DNA of 64,000 bases from Roseihalotalea indica (lineage in GTDB: Bacteria > Bacteroidota > Bacteroidia > Cytophagales > Cyclobacteriaceae). Both the position numbers and the translations under genes were made by a program. Below the pieces are notes generated by a model. It was given only the letters and a program-made list of their open reading frames with translations, ran no database searches and was not told where the DNA came from. How positions within the stretch are numbered: position 1 is the stretch's first letter; the number at the start of each line of letters is the position of its first letter. Shown here piece by piece: positions 17,008-25,439 of this stretch. The DNA lies in the NCBI RefSeq assembly GCF_022458895.1, contig NZ_JAINFL010000002.1:868001-932000 (forward strand), read 5' to 3'.

Positions 17008-20000
17008 TTAAGAAACTACGACTGCCGTTTGCTCTTGTATAAGAGCCTGTACTTCGGGCTTACAGCTACCGCACCCCAGCCCTGCCCCGGTAGCCTGACA
17101 AAGCGTATTAAGTTGGGTGGCACCATTCTGGATGGCTTGCAGAAGGTTGCCTTTACCAATGTTGCCACAAGAACACACAATTTTTCCGATAACTTCTTTA
17201 CGCTCGCCGCCACTGCGCAAAAGCTTTTCTCGCTGATCGCCGAGTTCTGTTTGGGTTTCAATAAGTCGTTTAAATTCCGCAAATTCTTCCTTATCACCCA
17301 TCAGAATGGCTCCTACCAGCCGGTCGTGGTGGATGATGCATTTCTTATAATAGGCTTTGGATTTATCCATAAAAATGACTTCCTCATATTCGTCGCGCTG
17401 CGGATGAGGAATTTCAGGAATCCCAATGGAGCACAGGCTTAGGTTAGAGAACTTTAAAATATTCATCGGCGCACTGCCATCGTACTGGCTCAGTAAATCG
17501 CCATTGATAAAGCGAGCAGATACATCCGCCTGTTTTTCTGCCGCCGCAGTAATACCCAAGGTCTTTTCCCGATGCTCGGCAATCTCACCCAGGGCAAAAA
17601 TAGAAGGGTCAGAAGTTTGCATATAGTCATTTACTTTTACTCCTCGCCCACAAGCCAGGTTAGCATCTTTTGCCATTTCGCTATTGGGTCGTGTGCCTAC
17701 TGCATACACTACCGCGTGGCAGGTTAGAGCTTTTCCGCTTTTGAGACGCACCTGGATGGGGTCCTGGGGTTTATGTGGCTCAATCAGTTGCACCTTATCG
17801 TTGGTATAGATATTAATACCCATCAACTCTACCTGCTCCCGAAGTAGCGTACTGGCAGTAGTATCCAGTTGCCGTTCCATCAGGCGCGAGGAAAGTTGTA
17901 CGATGGATACTTGTACGTTCATTTCAGTCAGCGCCGCTGCCAGCTCCAATCCCAGTAAACCACCGCCAACAATCAATACCTGGCTGTTGGCAGGTAGATA
18001 CGCTTTCAGCCTGTCAGCATGCTCTCGGTCCCGTAAGGTAAAAATACCCGGATAGTGGAAGGGCACCTCGGGCGGCATGAAGGCCCGGCTACCCGTCGCC
18101 AGAATCAATAAGTCGTAAGTATGTTCTTCACCTTTGCTATCAGTTACCGTCTTCTGCTCCCGATCAATAGACATGATGGGGTTGGAAGGATGTAATTGCA
18201 CATTGAGTTCGTCAAAAGCATCCGGCGTTTTGAATTTTACCAGATCACCCCAACCCAGGTGGTTATTCACGTATTCCGGCAATAGTACCCGGTTATAGAA
18301 CGGATGAGCCTCTTTGGAGAACACATGCAGTTCATCTTCCTGATTCATTTCCCGGTAGGTGTTGATAAAACGATAAGCCGCCGCTCCAGCACCCACAATG
18401 ACAACCTTTTGCCTAGGTTTTCGGAATTTGGCAACCTCCACGGCAGAGTATTTGAAATCAGGTTCTTTAGAAACCGGATCATATACGCCACTAGTCAGGT
18501 TATTAGCCCGGCTGAAGTCTTTTTGGAGCATTTTCCCCCAGTGCATCGGCAGAAAGACCACTCCGGGTTTAATAGTCGGAGTCACTTTTGCATGTACCCG
18601 CACATCGCCTCGGTCGTTACGAATCTCAACGGTATCACCATCCCGGATACCTCGTTCCTGAGCATCGTTAGGGTGTATCTCCAGAAAGGGTTTTGGCAGG
18701 TGCTGGTTTAGCTTTTGCACCGTTCCAGTCTTGGTCATAGTATGCCACTGGTCCCGAATCCGACCAGTGGTGAGAATTAAAGGATGATCGGGAGTGGTAG
18801 GGTCAGCCGGAGTAGACGGTCCACTGGGTAGGATTTGCGCTCTTCCATTGGGGGTGTGGAACTGATGGTCCGTAAACAGTCGAGCGGTGCCGGGATGATC
18901 GGCATGCGGTACGGGCCATTGCACGGTTTTGCGAGCTTTAAGGGTTTCGTAGCTAAGGCCGGAAATGTCAATGTTCGTGCCTTGGGTTAATGCGCAATGC
19001 TCAGCATAAATAGAAGCTACATCCGGATAATCAAACCCGGTATATCCCATTTTCCGAGCGAAGCGGCACAGAATATCAGCATCGGGTAAGGCTTCACCCG
19101 GAGCATCCACGGCTTTGCTTAAGTGCGTAATTCGGCGCTCTGAATTAGTCATGGTGCCTTCTTTTTCCAGCCATCCAGCGGCGGGCAGTACCAGATCAGC
19201 AAAATCTACGGAATCGGAACGATAGGAGATATCCTGTACGATGACAAAAGAGGCTTTTTTTAGTGCGGCTTCTACCCGACGAGCATTCGGCAAACTTACC
19301 AGTGGGTTGGTGCAGATGATCCAAATGGCCTTCATACGACCATCCTCCAAAGCATCAATCATCTGCGTGGCGGTCAGCCCGGGCTTGTCCGCAATTTGCT
19401 CGATCCCCCAGAAGTCAGCCACTGCCTGTCGATGCGCCGGATCAAGCAGATTACGATGTGCGGCAAGTAGATTTGCCATTCCTCCAACTTCGCGTCCGCC
19501 CATCGCATTGGGTTGACCCGTTAGGGAGAAAGGACCGGAACCGGGCTTACCGATGTGGCCGGTAATCAAGTTCAGGTTGATAAGCGCCAGGTTTTTATTA
19601 ACCCCGGAGGTGCTCTGGTTCAACCCCATCGCCCACATCGTCAGAAACCCTTTGGACTCGCCAATCCAGCGAGCAGCTTGACGGATATCATCTATCGCTA
19701 CGTCGCAAATGGCAGCAGCTTCTTCTACAGTCGTTTGCATCACCTCCTTGCGGTATTTCTGAAAACCATCGGTGTGGTTATTAATAAACGACAAGTCAAT
19801 GTCGCCCTGCTCAATCAGGCAACGCCCTACGGCTTGGTACAGGGTAGTATCCGTACCCGGACGAATCTGTAAATGCAAATCTGCCTGCGCACAGGTTTGG
19901 GTCTGACGGGGATCAATGACAATAATCTTCGTATCCGGATTCTTTTCTTTGTGCTGTTCAATTCGCCGGAACAGAATGGGGTGGCACCAGGCAGGATTGG

Positions 20001-20523
20001 CTCCGGCAATGAAGAAGCAATCAGCCAGCTCAATATCTTCGTAGCTAATAGGCACAGCATCCTCGCCTAACGACTTTACATAGCCCACAACTGCGGAACT
20101 CATGCACAGTCGGGAGTTGGTATCGATATTATTGGTTCCTAAAAACCCTTTGGTCAGCTTATTAGCCAGGTAGTACTCTTCAGTCAGGCACTGACCGGAT
20201 ACGTAAAGTCCTACCGAATCAGGGCCATAGCGGTTGATAATAGATTTAAAGACGGCGGCAGCCCGGTCTAGGGCAGTATCCCAGGAAACCCGTTGCATGG
20301 GGTGGTTACGGCTCCACCGCATATGCGGGTACAGAATACGTTCGCTATGATCTTTCACCACATGATGCAGGTTCATCCCTTTGGAGCAAAGCATGCCCCG
20401 GTTTACCGGATGATCAGGATCGCCTTTCACCTTGATATTACCGCGGGCATCCTGGTTGACCAAAATGCCGCAGCCCACTCCGCAATAGGAACAGGTAGAA
20501 CGAAAGGTTGTGGATGAGTTCAT
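17008..20523 (-). CDS. nasA: Assimilatory nitrate reductase fused to an NAD(P)H/FAD reductase and BFD-like domain
   Basis: A 1171-residue fusion. Residues 1-690 are a molybdopterin bis-MGD oxidoreductase of the NasA type: N-terminal 4Fe-4S motif C-x2-C-x3-C (CSYCGVGC) with the fourth Cys in GMLCSKG, the substrate-binding domain (ANPAWCHPILF), and a C-terminal dinucleotide-binding barrel (TGRIRDQWHTMTKTGTV). Residues from about 705 form a pyridine nucleotide-disulfide oxidoreductase (VVIVGAGAAAYRF, VLIVGGGLLGLELAAAL) like the N-terminus of NirB or NasB. The last 55 residues are a BFD-like 2Fe-2S domain (IVCSCGNIGKG, GLGCGSCKPE). One chain thus carries electrons from NAD(P)H to nitrate. Operon with narK upstream (91-bp gap). 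Confidence 0.95.
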   Translation of the reverse strand: MNSSTTFRSTCSYCGVGCGILVNQDARGNIKVKGDPDHPVNRGMLCSKGMNLHHVVKDHSERILYPHMRWSRNHPMQRVSWDTALDRAAAVFKSIINRYGPDSVGLYVSGQCLTEEYYLANKLTKGFLGTNNIDTNSRLCMSSAVVGYVKSLGEDAVPISYEDIELADCFFIAGANPAWCHPILFRRIEQHKEKNPDTKIIVIDPRQTQTCAQADLHLQIRPGTDTTLYQAVGRCLIEQGDIDLSFINNHTDGFQKYRKEVMQTTVEEAAAICDVAIDDIRQAARWIGESKGFLTMWAMGLNQSTSGVNKNLALINLNLITGHIGKPGSGPFSLTGQPNAMGGREVGGMANLLAAHRNLLDPAHRQAVADFWGIEQIADKPGLTATQMIDALEDGRMKAIWIICTNPLVSLPNARRVEAALKKASFVIVQDISYRSDSVDFADLVLPAAGWLEKEGTMTNSERRITHLSKAVDAPGEALPDADILCRFARKMGYTGFDYPDVASIYAEHCALTQGTNIDISGLSYETLKARKTVQWPVPHADHPGTARLFTDHQFHTPNGRAQILPSGPSTPADPTTPDHPLILTTGRIRDQWHTMTKTGTVQKLNQHLPKPFLEIHPNDAQERGIRDGDTVEIRNDRGDVRVHAKVTPTIKPGVVFLPMHWGKMLQKDFSRANNLTSGVYDPVSKEPDFKYSAVEVAKFRKPRQKVVIVGAGAAAYRFINTYREMNQEDELHVFSKEAHPFYNRVLLPEYVNNHLGWGDLVKFKTPDAFDELNVQLHPSNPIMSIDREQKTVTDSKGEEHTYDLLILATGSRAFMPPEVPFHYPGIFTLRDREHADRLKAYLPANSQVLIVGGGLLGLELAAALTEMNVQVSIVQLSSRLMERQLDTTASTLLREQVELMGINIYTNDKVQLIEPHKPQDPIQVRLKSGKALTCHAVVYAVGTRPNSEMAKDANLACGRGVKVNDYMQTSDPSIFALGEIAEHREKTLGITAAAEKQADVSARFINGDLLSQYDGSAPMNILKFSNLSLCSIGIPEIPHPQRDEYEEVIFMDKSKAYYKKCIIHHDRLVGAILMGDKEEFAEFKRLIETQTELGDQREKLLRSGGERKEVIGKIVCSCGNIGKGNLLQAIQNGATQLNTLCQATGAGLGCGSCKPEVQALIQEQTAVVVS

Positions 20524-20614
20524 AGTCGCCTTGATTGGGTTCTTAACTTAAGAAAAGAGGAGGGCTGATATTACTTGATAATTCAACCCTCCGGTATAGG
20601 GAAAATGAATTCAA

Positions 20615-21973
20615 TTACGCGTTCACCGGAACGGGCTCTAATAATGCTTCCCGTTTGCTGGCAAGTGCATAATCCATTTCTTCCTTTGCCTCGGTTTCAG
20701 CAACGGTTGAGAAACGAACAAGTAATGATAAGGCGGATACACAGGCCACGACTATTCCAATGATCGTCAGTGCTTCAGGATAGGTGATATTTTCTGCTTT
20801 GAATAAGAAACCAGCCGCAACCGCTCCGGCGTTTCCACCCGCTCCCACAATACCGGATACCGCTCCGATGGCCTTCTTATTGATAAAGGGCACTACCGAG
20901 TAAGTAGCTCCTTCGGACATCTGCACGAACAGGCTGAAGACGATCATGCTGATAATGGCGAGTGGTAATACAGCCATCTTAGAGAAGATAATCAGAGCGA
21001 TACCTTCGCATAGTAAAACAGCTCCCAAAAATGCCACTCGTCCTTTTAGTCCCCACTTGATACCGGCACGGTCACCGAACAGACCACCTAATGAGCGAGC
21101 GAAGATGTTCATCAGTCCAAACAGTCCGGCAATGAGTCCCGCCATTTTCAGATCCAATTGGAAATAGTCATGGTAGTAAATAGCGGCTATATTATTGATC
21201 GTCAACTCAACCCCAAAGCAGGCACCGTAGATCACGAATAAAGCCCATACTCGATAATCTTTCATGGCCGAAAGGAAAGAACCTTTGGCTCCTTTGCTTT
21301 TAGCGGCAAAATCAGGGTTCGTCTTTTTCAGGTCTTTCAGATTACCTTCCGGATAATCCGTGGTGTAACGGTAATATAGAAATCCGCAGAGAATAAGAGC
21401 AATCCCAGGAACAACCATCGCATATCTCCAGGCAGTGGTATCAATAAATCCTAATCCTACAAAGCCGGCAAAGATCAACGGCATCACCATTTGCGTCACG
21501 CCACCTCCCAGGTTACCCCAGCCTGCGGTAGTTGCATTGGCCGTTCCTACTACGTTGGGCGCAAACATTACAGAGGTGTGGTACTGCGTAATCACAAAAG
21601 AAGCTCCAATTACTCCAATAGCCAGGCGGAACAGCAGGAAGCTTTCGTAGCTGTTGCTTAACCCGATCAGAATGACGGGGATAGACCCCAGAATCAAGAG
21701 GTAGGTATAAGTGATACGGGGACCAATTTTGTCACACAACCAGCCTATTGCCAGGCGAGCGAAGACGGTGATCGCTACGGATGAGATGATGATATTTCCG
21801 ATTTGCCCTTTGGTAAGGTCCAGCTCGTCCCGAACGACAGCCATTAGCGGGGCAATGCCAAACCAGCCAAAGAAGCAGAGGAAGAAGGCAAACCAGCTCA
21901 GGTGGAACGTGCGCATCTGTATCGTTTTCAAGCTAAACAGATTAATCGATGTTGCTTTGTTGGAAGTTTTCAT
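20615..21973 (-). CDS. Nitrate/nitrite MFS transporter (NarK/NasA type, NNP family)
   Basis: A 452-residue, 12-helix major facilitator. Both nitrate-nitrite-porter signatures are present: ATTAGWGNLGGGVTQ near residue 150 and SGIVGAGGNAGAVAAGF near 378. The SFVITQYHTSVMFAPN block matches the family's second transmembrane region. It takes nitrate (and possibly exports nitrite) across the inner membrane for the NasA protein encoded 91 bp downstream. A strong hairpin separates it from the porin gene upstream. Confidence 0.95.
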   Translation of the reverse strand: MKTSNKATSINLFSLKTIQMRTFHLSWFAFFLCFFGWFGIAPLMAVVRDELDLTKGQIGNIIISSVAITVFARLAIGWLCDKIGPRITYTYLLILGSIPVILIGLSNSYESFLLFRLAIGVIGASFVITQYHTSVMFAPNVVGTANATTAGWGNLGGGVTQMVMPLIFAGFVGLGFIDTTAWRYAMVVPGIALILCGFLYYRYTTDYPEGNLKDLKKTNPDFAAKSKGAKGSFLSAMKDYRVWALFVIYGACFGVELTINNIAAIYYHDYFQLDLKMAGLIAGLFGLMNIFARSLGGLFGDRAGIKWGLKGRVAFLGAVLLCEGIALIIFSKMAVLPLAIISMIVFSLFVQMSEGATYSVVPFINKKAIGAVSGIVGAGGNAGAVAAGFLFKAENITYPEALTIIGIVVACVSALSLLVRFSTVAETEAKEEMDYALASKREALLEPVPVNA

Positions 21974-22006
21974 GACTAATTATTGATGAGTTATGACTAG
22001 TGAGTG

Positions 22007-22052
22007 ATGAATAATGAATGATGAGTCGTGCTTTTCATCAGTCATTATTCAT
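22007..22052 (-). promoter_or_regulatory. Long hairpin between porin and nitrate-transporter genes
   Basis: 22007-22024 (ATGAATAATGAATGATGA) pairs with 22035-22052 over 18 bp with one mismatch and a 10-nt loop. It lies in the 96-bp gap of the operon. No T-tract follows on the minus strand, so it may protect or process the message rather than end it. The sequence is built of TGATGA/TGAATGA units, so simple-repeat origin is possible. Confidence 0.5.
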
Positions 22053-22069
22053 TAAAATTTTACGTATGA

Positions 22070-23356
22070 TTACTTAGAAATAAAGGTTGGTGTGAAAGTG
22101 AGCATGGCCCAGGCCCATTGGTTTTGGCCTTGTCGCTCTACACCGCCTTTAGAAGCTTCCAATGATTCGCTAGAGAATAAGTGAGAGTAGCCTAGTTTAA
22201 AGTTTACTTCTTCACTCAGGTTTACATTGTAAACCAAGTCTAGTTCATCACCCAGTGTACCGGAAAGCTCCTCGCCTGTTCCTTCCATAGAATACACTGT
22301 AGTCGGTGACTGGAAGTGGTGAAAATGAGCAATCAAAGCCGATTTCTTGCCTAGCTTAAACTTAGACTGTAAGTAAAAATCCAAAAGTCCGGCTGTCTGA
22401 CCGCCCTGGCCGTGATTATTGCCTACGTAGAAGTAATCCATAAATCCGTAGAACTTATGGTTGGTACCATACAGTGGGTTAAAAGATTGATTGCTGGTTG
22501 CATTGGCATCAGATCCCGATACGTAATCCACTCCGATCGTTAGTGGGGTGACTGAGGTATTTAGCGTGGCATTTATAGCGACCAGCCAGGCACTTACCTC
22601 CCGGTCAGCCTGATCTTTTCCGCCTTGGTAATAGAGTTCCCCGGTTAGCGAGATACCTTTCAATTGCTTAGTGCCAATAAACCCGTAGGTTTGCCGGAAG
22701 GCGATGGTGGAATCAGCAAGTTGCTGTCCATCATTATGAATGAGAAACGAAGCATTGGCAGTCGTCCAGTCTTTGTGTACCCAGGCGAATTGCATGGTTT
22801 TGTAATTGTTCACCCCGGTGTACACCGTGCCGGAAAGTTGACCGGGTTCAAAAGGAACATTTTGATTGAACGCCGCTCCTAGGTGAAGTTTCCAACCGCT
22901 GGAATCATTGAGCATGAACAAGGCGGCATCATGGCTCCGACCTTGCTGGGCCCAATCCAAATCACCCAGAAAACGGGCATTATCGTAGTCCAGCGCTTGC
23001 CGCCCTACCCGGATAGCTATTTTGGGAGTGAAGTAATATTCTCCGTAAGCTTCGTATACATTGGTGAGTGCCGGATCATCTTTGTAAATCTGACCAGCAT
23101 TTCCCCAGATGCGAACGTCCTGTAGTGATAAGCGGAAGCCTAATTTCTCGTTTTTGTAGCCAAAATTGATTCGGGAGCGTTGCTCTATAAAGAAGGCCGG
23201 ATCATTAGCTTCCGTATTCAGGGTTTTGAACCCATTACGAAACTCTGCCCGAGGGCGAATCTCACTGCTTAGGGTGAACTGACCGTAGGATACGTTGATG
23301 ATGCCAACCGCCAGCGTTAGAGCCAGAAGAAAAGACTTGGTAAAAGTTTGATGCAT
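22070..23356 (-). CDS. Alginate-export-family outer-membrane porin
   Basis: A 428-residue protein with a signal peptide (cut after VSYGQ near residue 26) and amphipathic beta-strand pattern throughout. The block VRIWGNAGQIYKDDPALTNVYEAYGEYYF...IRVGRQALDYDNARFLGDLDWAQQGRSHDA is the alginate-export domain signature. Being the first gene of the nitrate operon, it most likely gives nitrate or nitrite a path through the outer membrane. That role is inferred from position; the alginate name reflects only the founding family member. Its promoter region holds a 24-bp palindrome. Confidence 0.88.
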   Translation of the reverse strand: MHQTFTKSFLLALTLAVGIINVSYGQFTLSSEIRPRAEFRNGFKTLNTEANDPAFFIEQRSRINFGYKNEKLGFRLSLQDVRIWGNAGQIYKDDPALTNVYEAYGEYYFTPKIAIRVGRQALDYDNARFLGDLDWAQQGRSHDAALFMLNDSSGWKLHLGAAFNQNVPFEPGQLSGTVYTGVNNYKTMQFAWVHKDWTTANASFLIHNDGQQLADSTIAFRQTYGFIGTKQLKGISLTGELYYQGGKDQADREVSAWLVAINATLNTSVTPLTIGVDYVSGSDANATSNQSFNPLYGTNHKFYGFMDYFYVGNNHGQGGQTAGLLDFYLQSKFKLGKKSALIAHFHHFQSPTTVYSMEGTGEELSGTLGDELDLVYNVNLSEEVNFKLGYSHLFSSESLEASKGGVERQGQNQWAWAMLTFTPTFISK

Positions 23357-23404
23357 GGTTGATACAGTTTAGGTAAGACACATGAATCATCCGGATTGAC
23401 TTTT

Positions 23405-23450
23405 CAAATGTAAGAAAGAAAATTTGTTTTTACGTAATATTACGTAAAAA
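23405..23450 (-). promoter_or_regulatory. Predicted promoter and NarL-like operator of the porin-narK-nasA operon
   Basis: A perfect 24-bp palindrome spans 23427-23450; its centre is TACGTAA-TA-TTACGTA (23431-23446), the inverted 7-2-7 layout used by NarL-type dimers. On the minus strand, TACATTTG (23412-23405) matches the Bacteroidota -7 consensus TAnnTTTG. The operator centre is about 30 bp upstream of it, where the -33 element would be; no TTG is seen there. This suggests an activator taking over the -33 contact. The same core occurs at 30417-30432. Confidence 0.65.
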
Positions 23451-23608
23451 TATTTCTCATAATTTCAGTAATTCAGAATAATTACTTAGAAAAGCTGCTT
23501 GATTCACGTAAAAGGGGTGTTTGCTAAAAAAGCGCGAAGAAAATTTCTACGTACTGGTGAGCTACGGTATGTATCTATTACGTCAGTTATTAAATACTCA
23601 TAAAGCCT

Positions 23609-24091
23609 ATGTCAATGATTCTTTTAGACCAACCAGAAAGCATCCCTCAGCACTTTGTTGAAGCCTGGAACCAACGTGATGCGAAGCAATTGGCGGCATT
23701 ATTTGATGAAGAAGCGGAGTTTGTAAATGTTACCGGCTTATGGTGGCACCGGAGAGAAGCTATTGAGCAGGCGCATGACTACGGGCTTCGAACAATTTTT
23801 AATCAATCCACCTTATCCATTATTCAAACGAAGGTCCGGTACTTAGCAGAAAATGTAGCAGTAGTGCATGCCAAGATGAAACTGACGGGACAAACGCCTA
23901 CTACGGAAGTATCCAGCCCCGGTGTGCGGCGGACGATCTTTACCTTTGTTGTTCATCGGGAAGGAGAGCAGTGGAGCTGCGCAGCGGCGCAAAATACGGA
24001 CATTGTTCCCGCTATGGAGACCCACGTTCGGGATGAAGCCGGAAACCTGATCCCGGTAGACTACCGAAAATCAGGTAAGAGAGAACAGTAA
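23609..24091 (+). CDS. SnoaL-like/DUF4440-type protein (SgcJ/EcaC family)
   Basis: A 160-residue protein with a cone-shaped NTF2-like fold: FVEAWNQRDAKQLAALFDEEAEFVNVTGLWWHRREAI near the start is the family motif. Members have diverse or unknown enzymatic roles. It sits alone on the plus strand between the porin and mobA genes, divergent from the porin across a region with several TACGT half-sites, so nitrate-linked control is possible. Its stop codon abuts the convergent mobA stop with no gap. Confidence 0.8.
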   Translation: MSMILLDQPESIPQHFVEAWNQRDAKQLAALFDEEAEFVNVTGLWWHRREAIEQAHDYGLRTIFNQSTLSIIQTKVRYLAENVAVVHAKMKLTGQTPTTEVSSPGVRRTIFTFVVHREGEQWSCAAAQNTDIVPAMETHVRDEAGNLIPVDYRKSGKREQ

Positions 24092-24697
24092 TTAATCTTC
24101 GTCGTGCGGAGTGTTGAAGTTTTTGTACTGGCTGGCCATTTCCGCAGGGATTTCCATCAAATAACTGTTCAGATTATCCTCCACTATAGCATGCATACTC
24201 TGATTGGCCAACCGTCCTTGTTGGTAAAGCGTATTCAGCGTGCTAAGGGCTTCCTGGCTGTAGATACCACAAACCGGTTGTAATCGCTGTTCAGTATGGC
24301 TGATTACGGCGTTGGATTGAGGGTATTGTTGTTGAAAAGTACTGATCCAGTAAGTAAAAACCTCAGTGCTTAAGCGAGGTACGTCGCAGGGGGTAAGCAA
24401 CCAGTGTTGTTGAGGACGAAAGCGGTGAGCGGAGAGGAGGCCCCGGAGTGGTCCGTTAATTTCGGTAAGCACCTCATCTACAATATGCGGAATGTCGGGC
24501 ATGCGGCGAGTGTAAGAACTCTGCTGGTCGGGTCGTACTGAAAGGTACGTGGTGATGCCTGACTCAGACAGGCGGTTGTACAATTGCTGTGCCCAGGGCG
24601 TACCCTGCTCTTCTTTTAAGCCTTTATCAGTTCCCATACGGGAACTTAGTCCCCCGCATAAAATGAGGGCAGAAATGGTGTCCGTGTTAATGCTCAT
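24092..24697 (-). CDS. mobA: Molybdenum cofactor guanylyltransferase MobA
   Basis: A 201-residue cytosolic enzyme that attaches GMP to molybdopterin, giving the bis-MGD cofactor that NasA needs. The nucleotide-binding motif LILCGGLSSRMGTDKGL lies at residues 11-27, followed by DVPRLSTEVF. Last gene of the nirB-nirD-kinase-regulator run, 61 bp after the regulator. No moa/moe genes are in the window. Confidence 0.92.
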   Translation of the reverse strand: MSINTDTISALILCGGLSSRMGTDKGLKEEQGTPWAQQLYNRLSESGITTYLSVRPDQQSSYTRRMPDIPHIVDEVLTEINGPLRGLLSAHRFRPQQHWLLTPCDVPRLSTEVFTYWISTFQQQYPQSNAVISHTEQRLQPVCGIYSQEALSTLNTLYQQGRLANQSMHAIVEDNLNSYLMEIPAEMASQYKNFNTPHDED

Positions 24698-24758
24698 AGC
24701 AAAATTCCTCTAGTGGTCAGTAAAGGCAGTTTGTGATTCGCTTTTAATAAAACACTAT

Positions 24759-25439
24759 TCAGGCATACAATTCATCTTTCAATACCTGCTCTTCTTCTAT
24801 TTTTTTGATCAGTTCTACTACATTATTAACACCTAGCTTCTTCATAATGTTAAAGCGATGCGTCTCTACGGTGCGTATGCTTTTGTTAAGCTGCTCGGCA
24901 ATCTCTTTGTTACCCACGCCTTCAAATAATAACCGCAGAATCTGCTTCTCCCGCTTGGTGAGTTCGTAGGTGTTCTGGATGTCAGCATTGGGTTTTGTTA
25001 CAGCCGTAGGTTTCCGGTTTAGGTAATTGTTGACAAACACCCGGGAGACATCTGCACTGAAGTACCGTTCGCCGGTGTATACCGTACGTACCGCTTTTAA
25101 AAATTCTTCTTTACTGGAACCTTTCAGCAGATAACCGGCCGCACCGCACTCTACAGACTGCAAAATGTATTCTTCGTCGTCGTGCATGGATAAAATCAGC
25201 ACTTTCACATTTTCATCTGCCTGGGTAATTTTTTGAGAAGCTTCCAGCCCGTTCATCACGGGCATTCGAATGTCGAGAATGGCAATGTCGGGATGAAGGT
25301 TCTCTACTTGCTGAAGGGCCTCCTGTCCGTTATCGGCTTCGGCTACTACCTGAATATCTCCTTCGCTTTCCAGTAAAGATTTGATTCCACTACGGACTAC
25401 TCCGTGGTCATCGGCTAGGATGGCTTTGATACGCTCCAT
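24759..25439 (-). CDS. NarL/FixJ-type response regulator
   Basis: About 226 residues from the ATG at 25439 (MERIKAIL), which overlaps the kinase gene by 32 bp; a second in-frame ATG 12 nt upstream is possible. The receiver domain has the acidic pair ADDH and phospho-acceptor Asp in AILDIRMP (Asp56), then KGSSKEEF with the conserved Lys. The C-terminal LuxR-type helix-turn-helix is LTKREKQILRLLFEGVGNKEIAEQLNKSIRTVETHRFNIMKKLGV. It is the cognate partner of the overlapping kinase, and the likely reader of the 7-2-7 palindromes at 23431 and 30417. Confidence 0.93.
   Translation of the reverse strand: MERIKAILADDHGVVRSGIKSLLESEGDIQVVAEADNGQEALQQVENLHPDIAILDIRMPVMNGLEASQKITQADENVKVLILSMHDDEEYILQSVECGAAGYLLKGSSKEEFLKAVRTVYTGERYFSADVSRVFVNNYLNRKPTAVTKPNADIQNTYELTKREKQILRLLFEGVGNKEIAEQLNKSIRTVETHRFNIMKKLGVNNVVELIKKIEEEQVLKDELYA

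Noticed and set aside
17008..20523. Many long open frames on the plus strand opposite the nitrate reductase
   Set aside because: They mirror the high GC third positions of the real gene, lack family-like sequence and have no separate start context.
20559..20592. GGAGGG/CCCTCC pair between nasA and the transporter gene
   Set aside because: Six-bp stem with a 22-nt loop; too weak to call.
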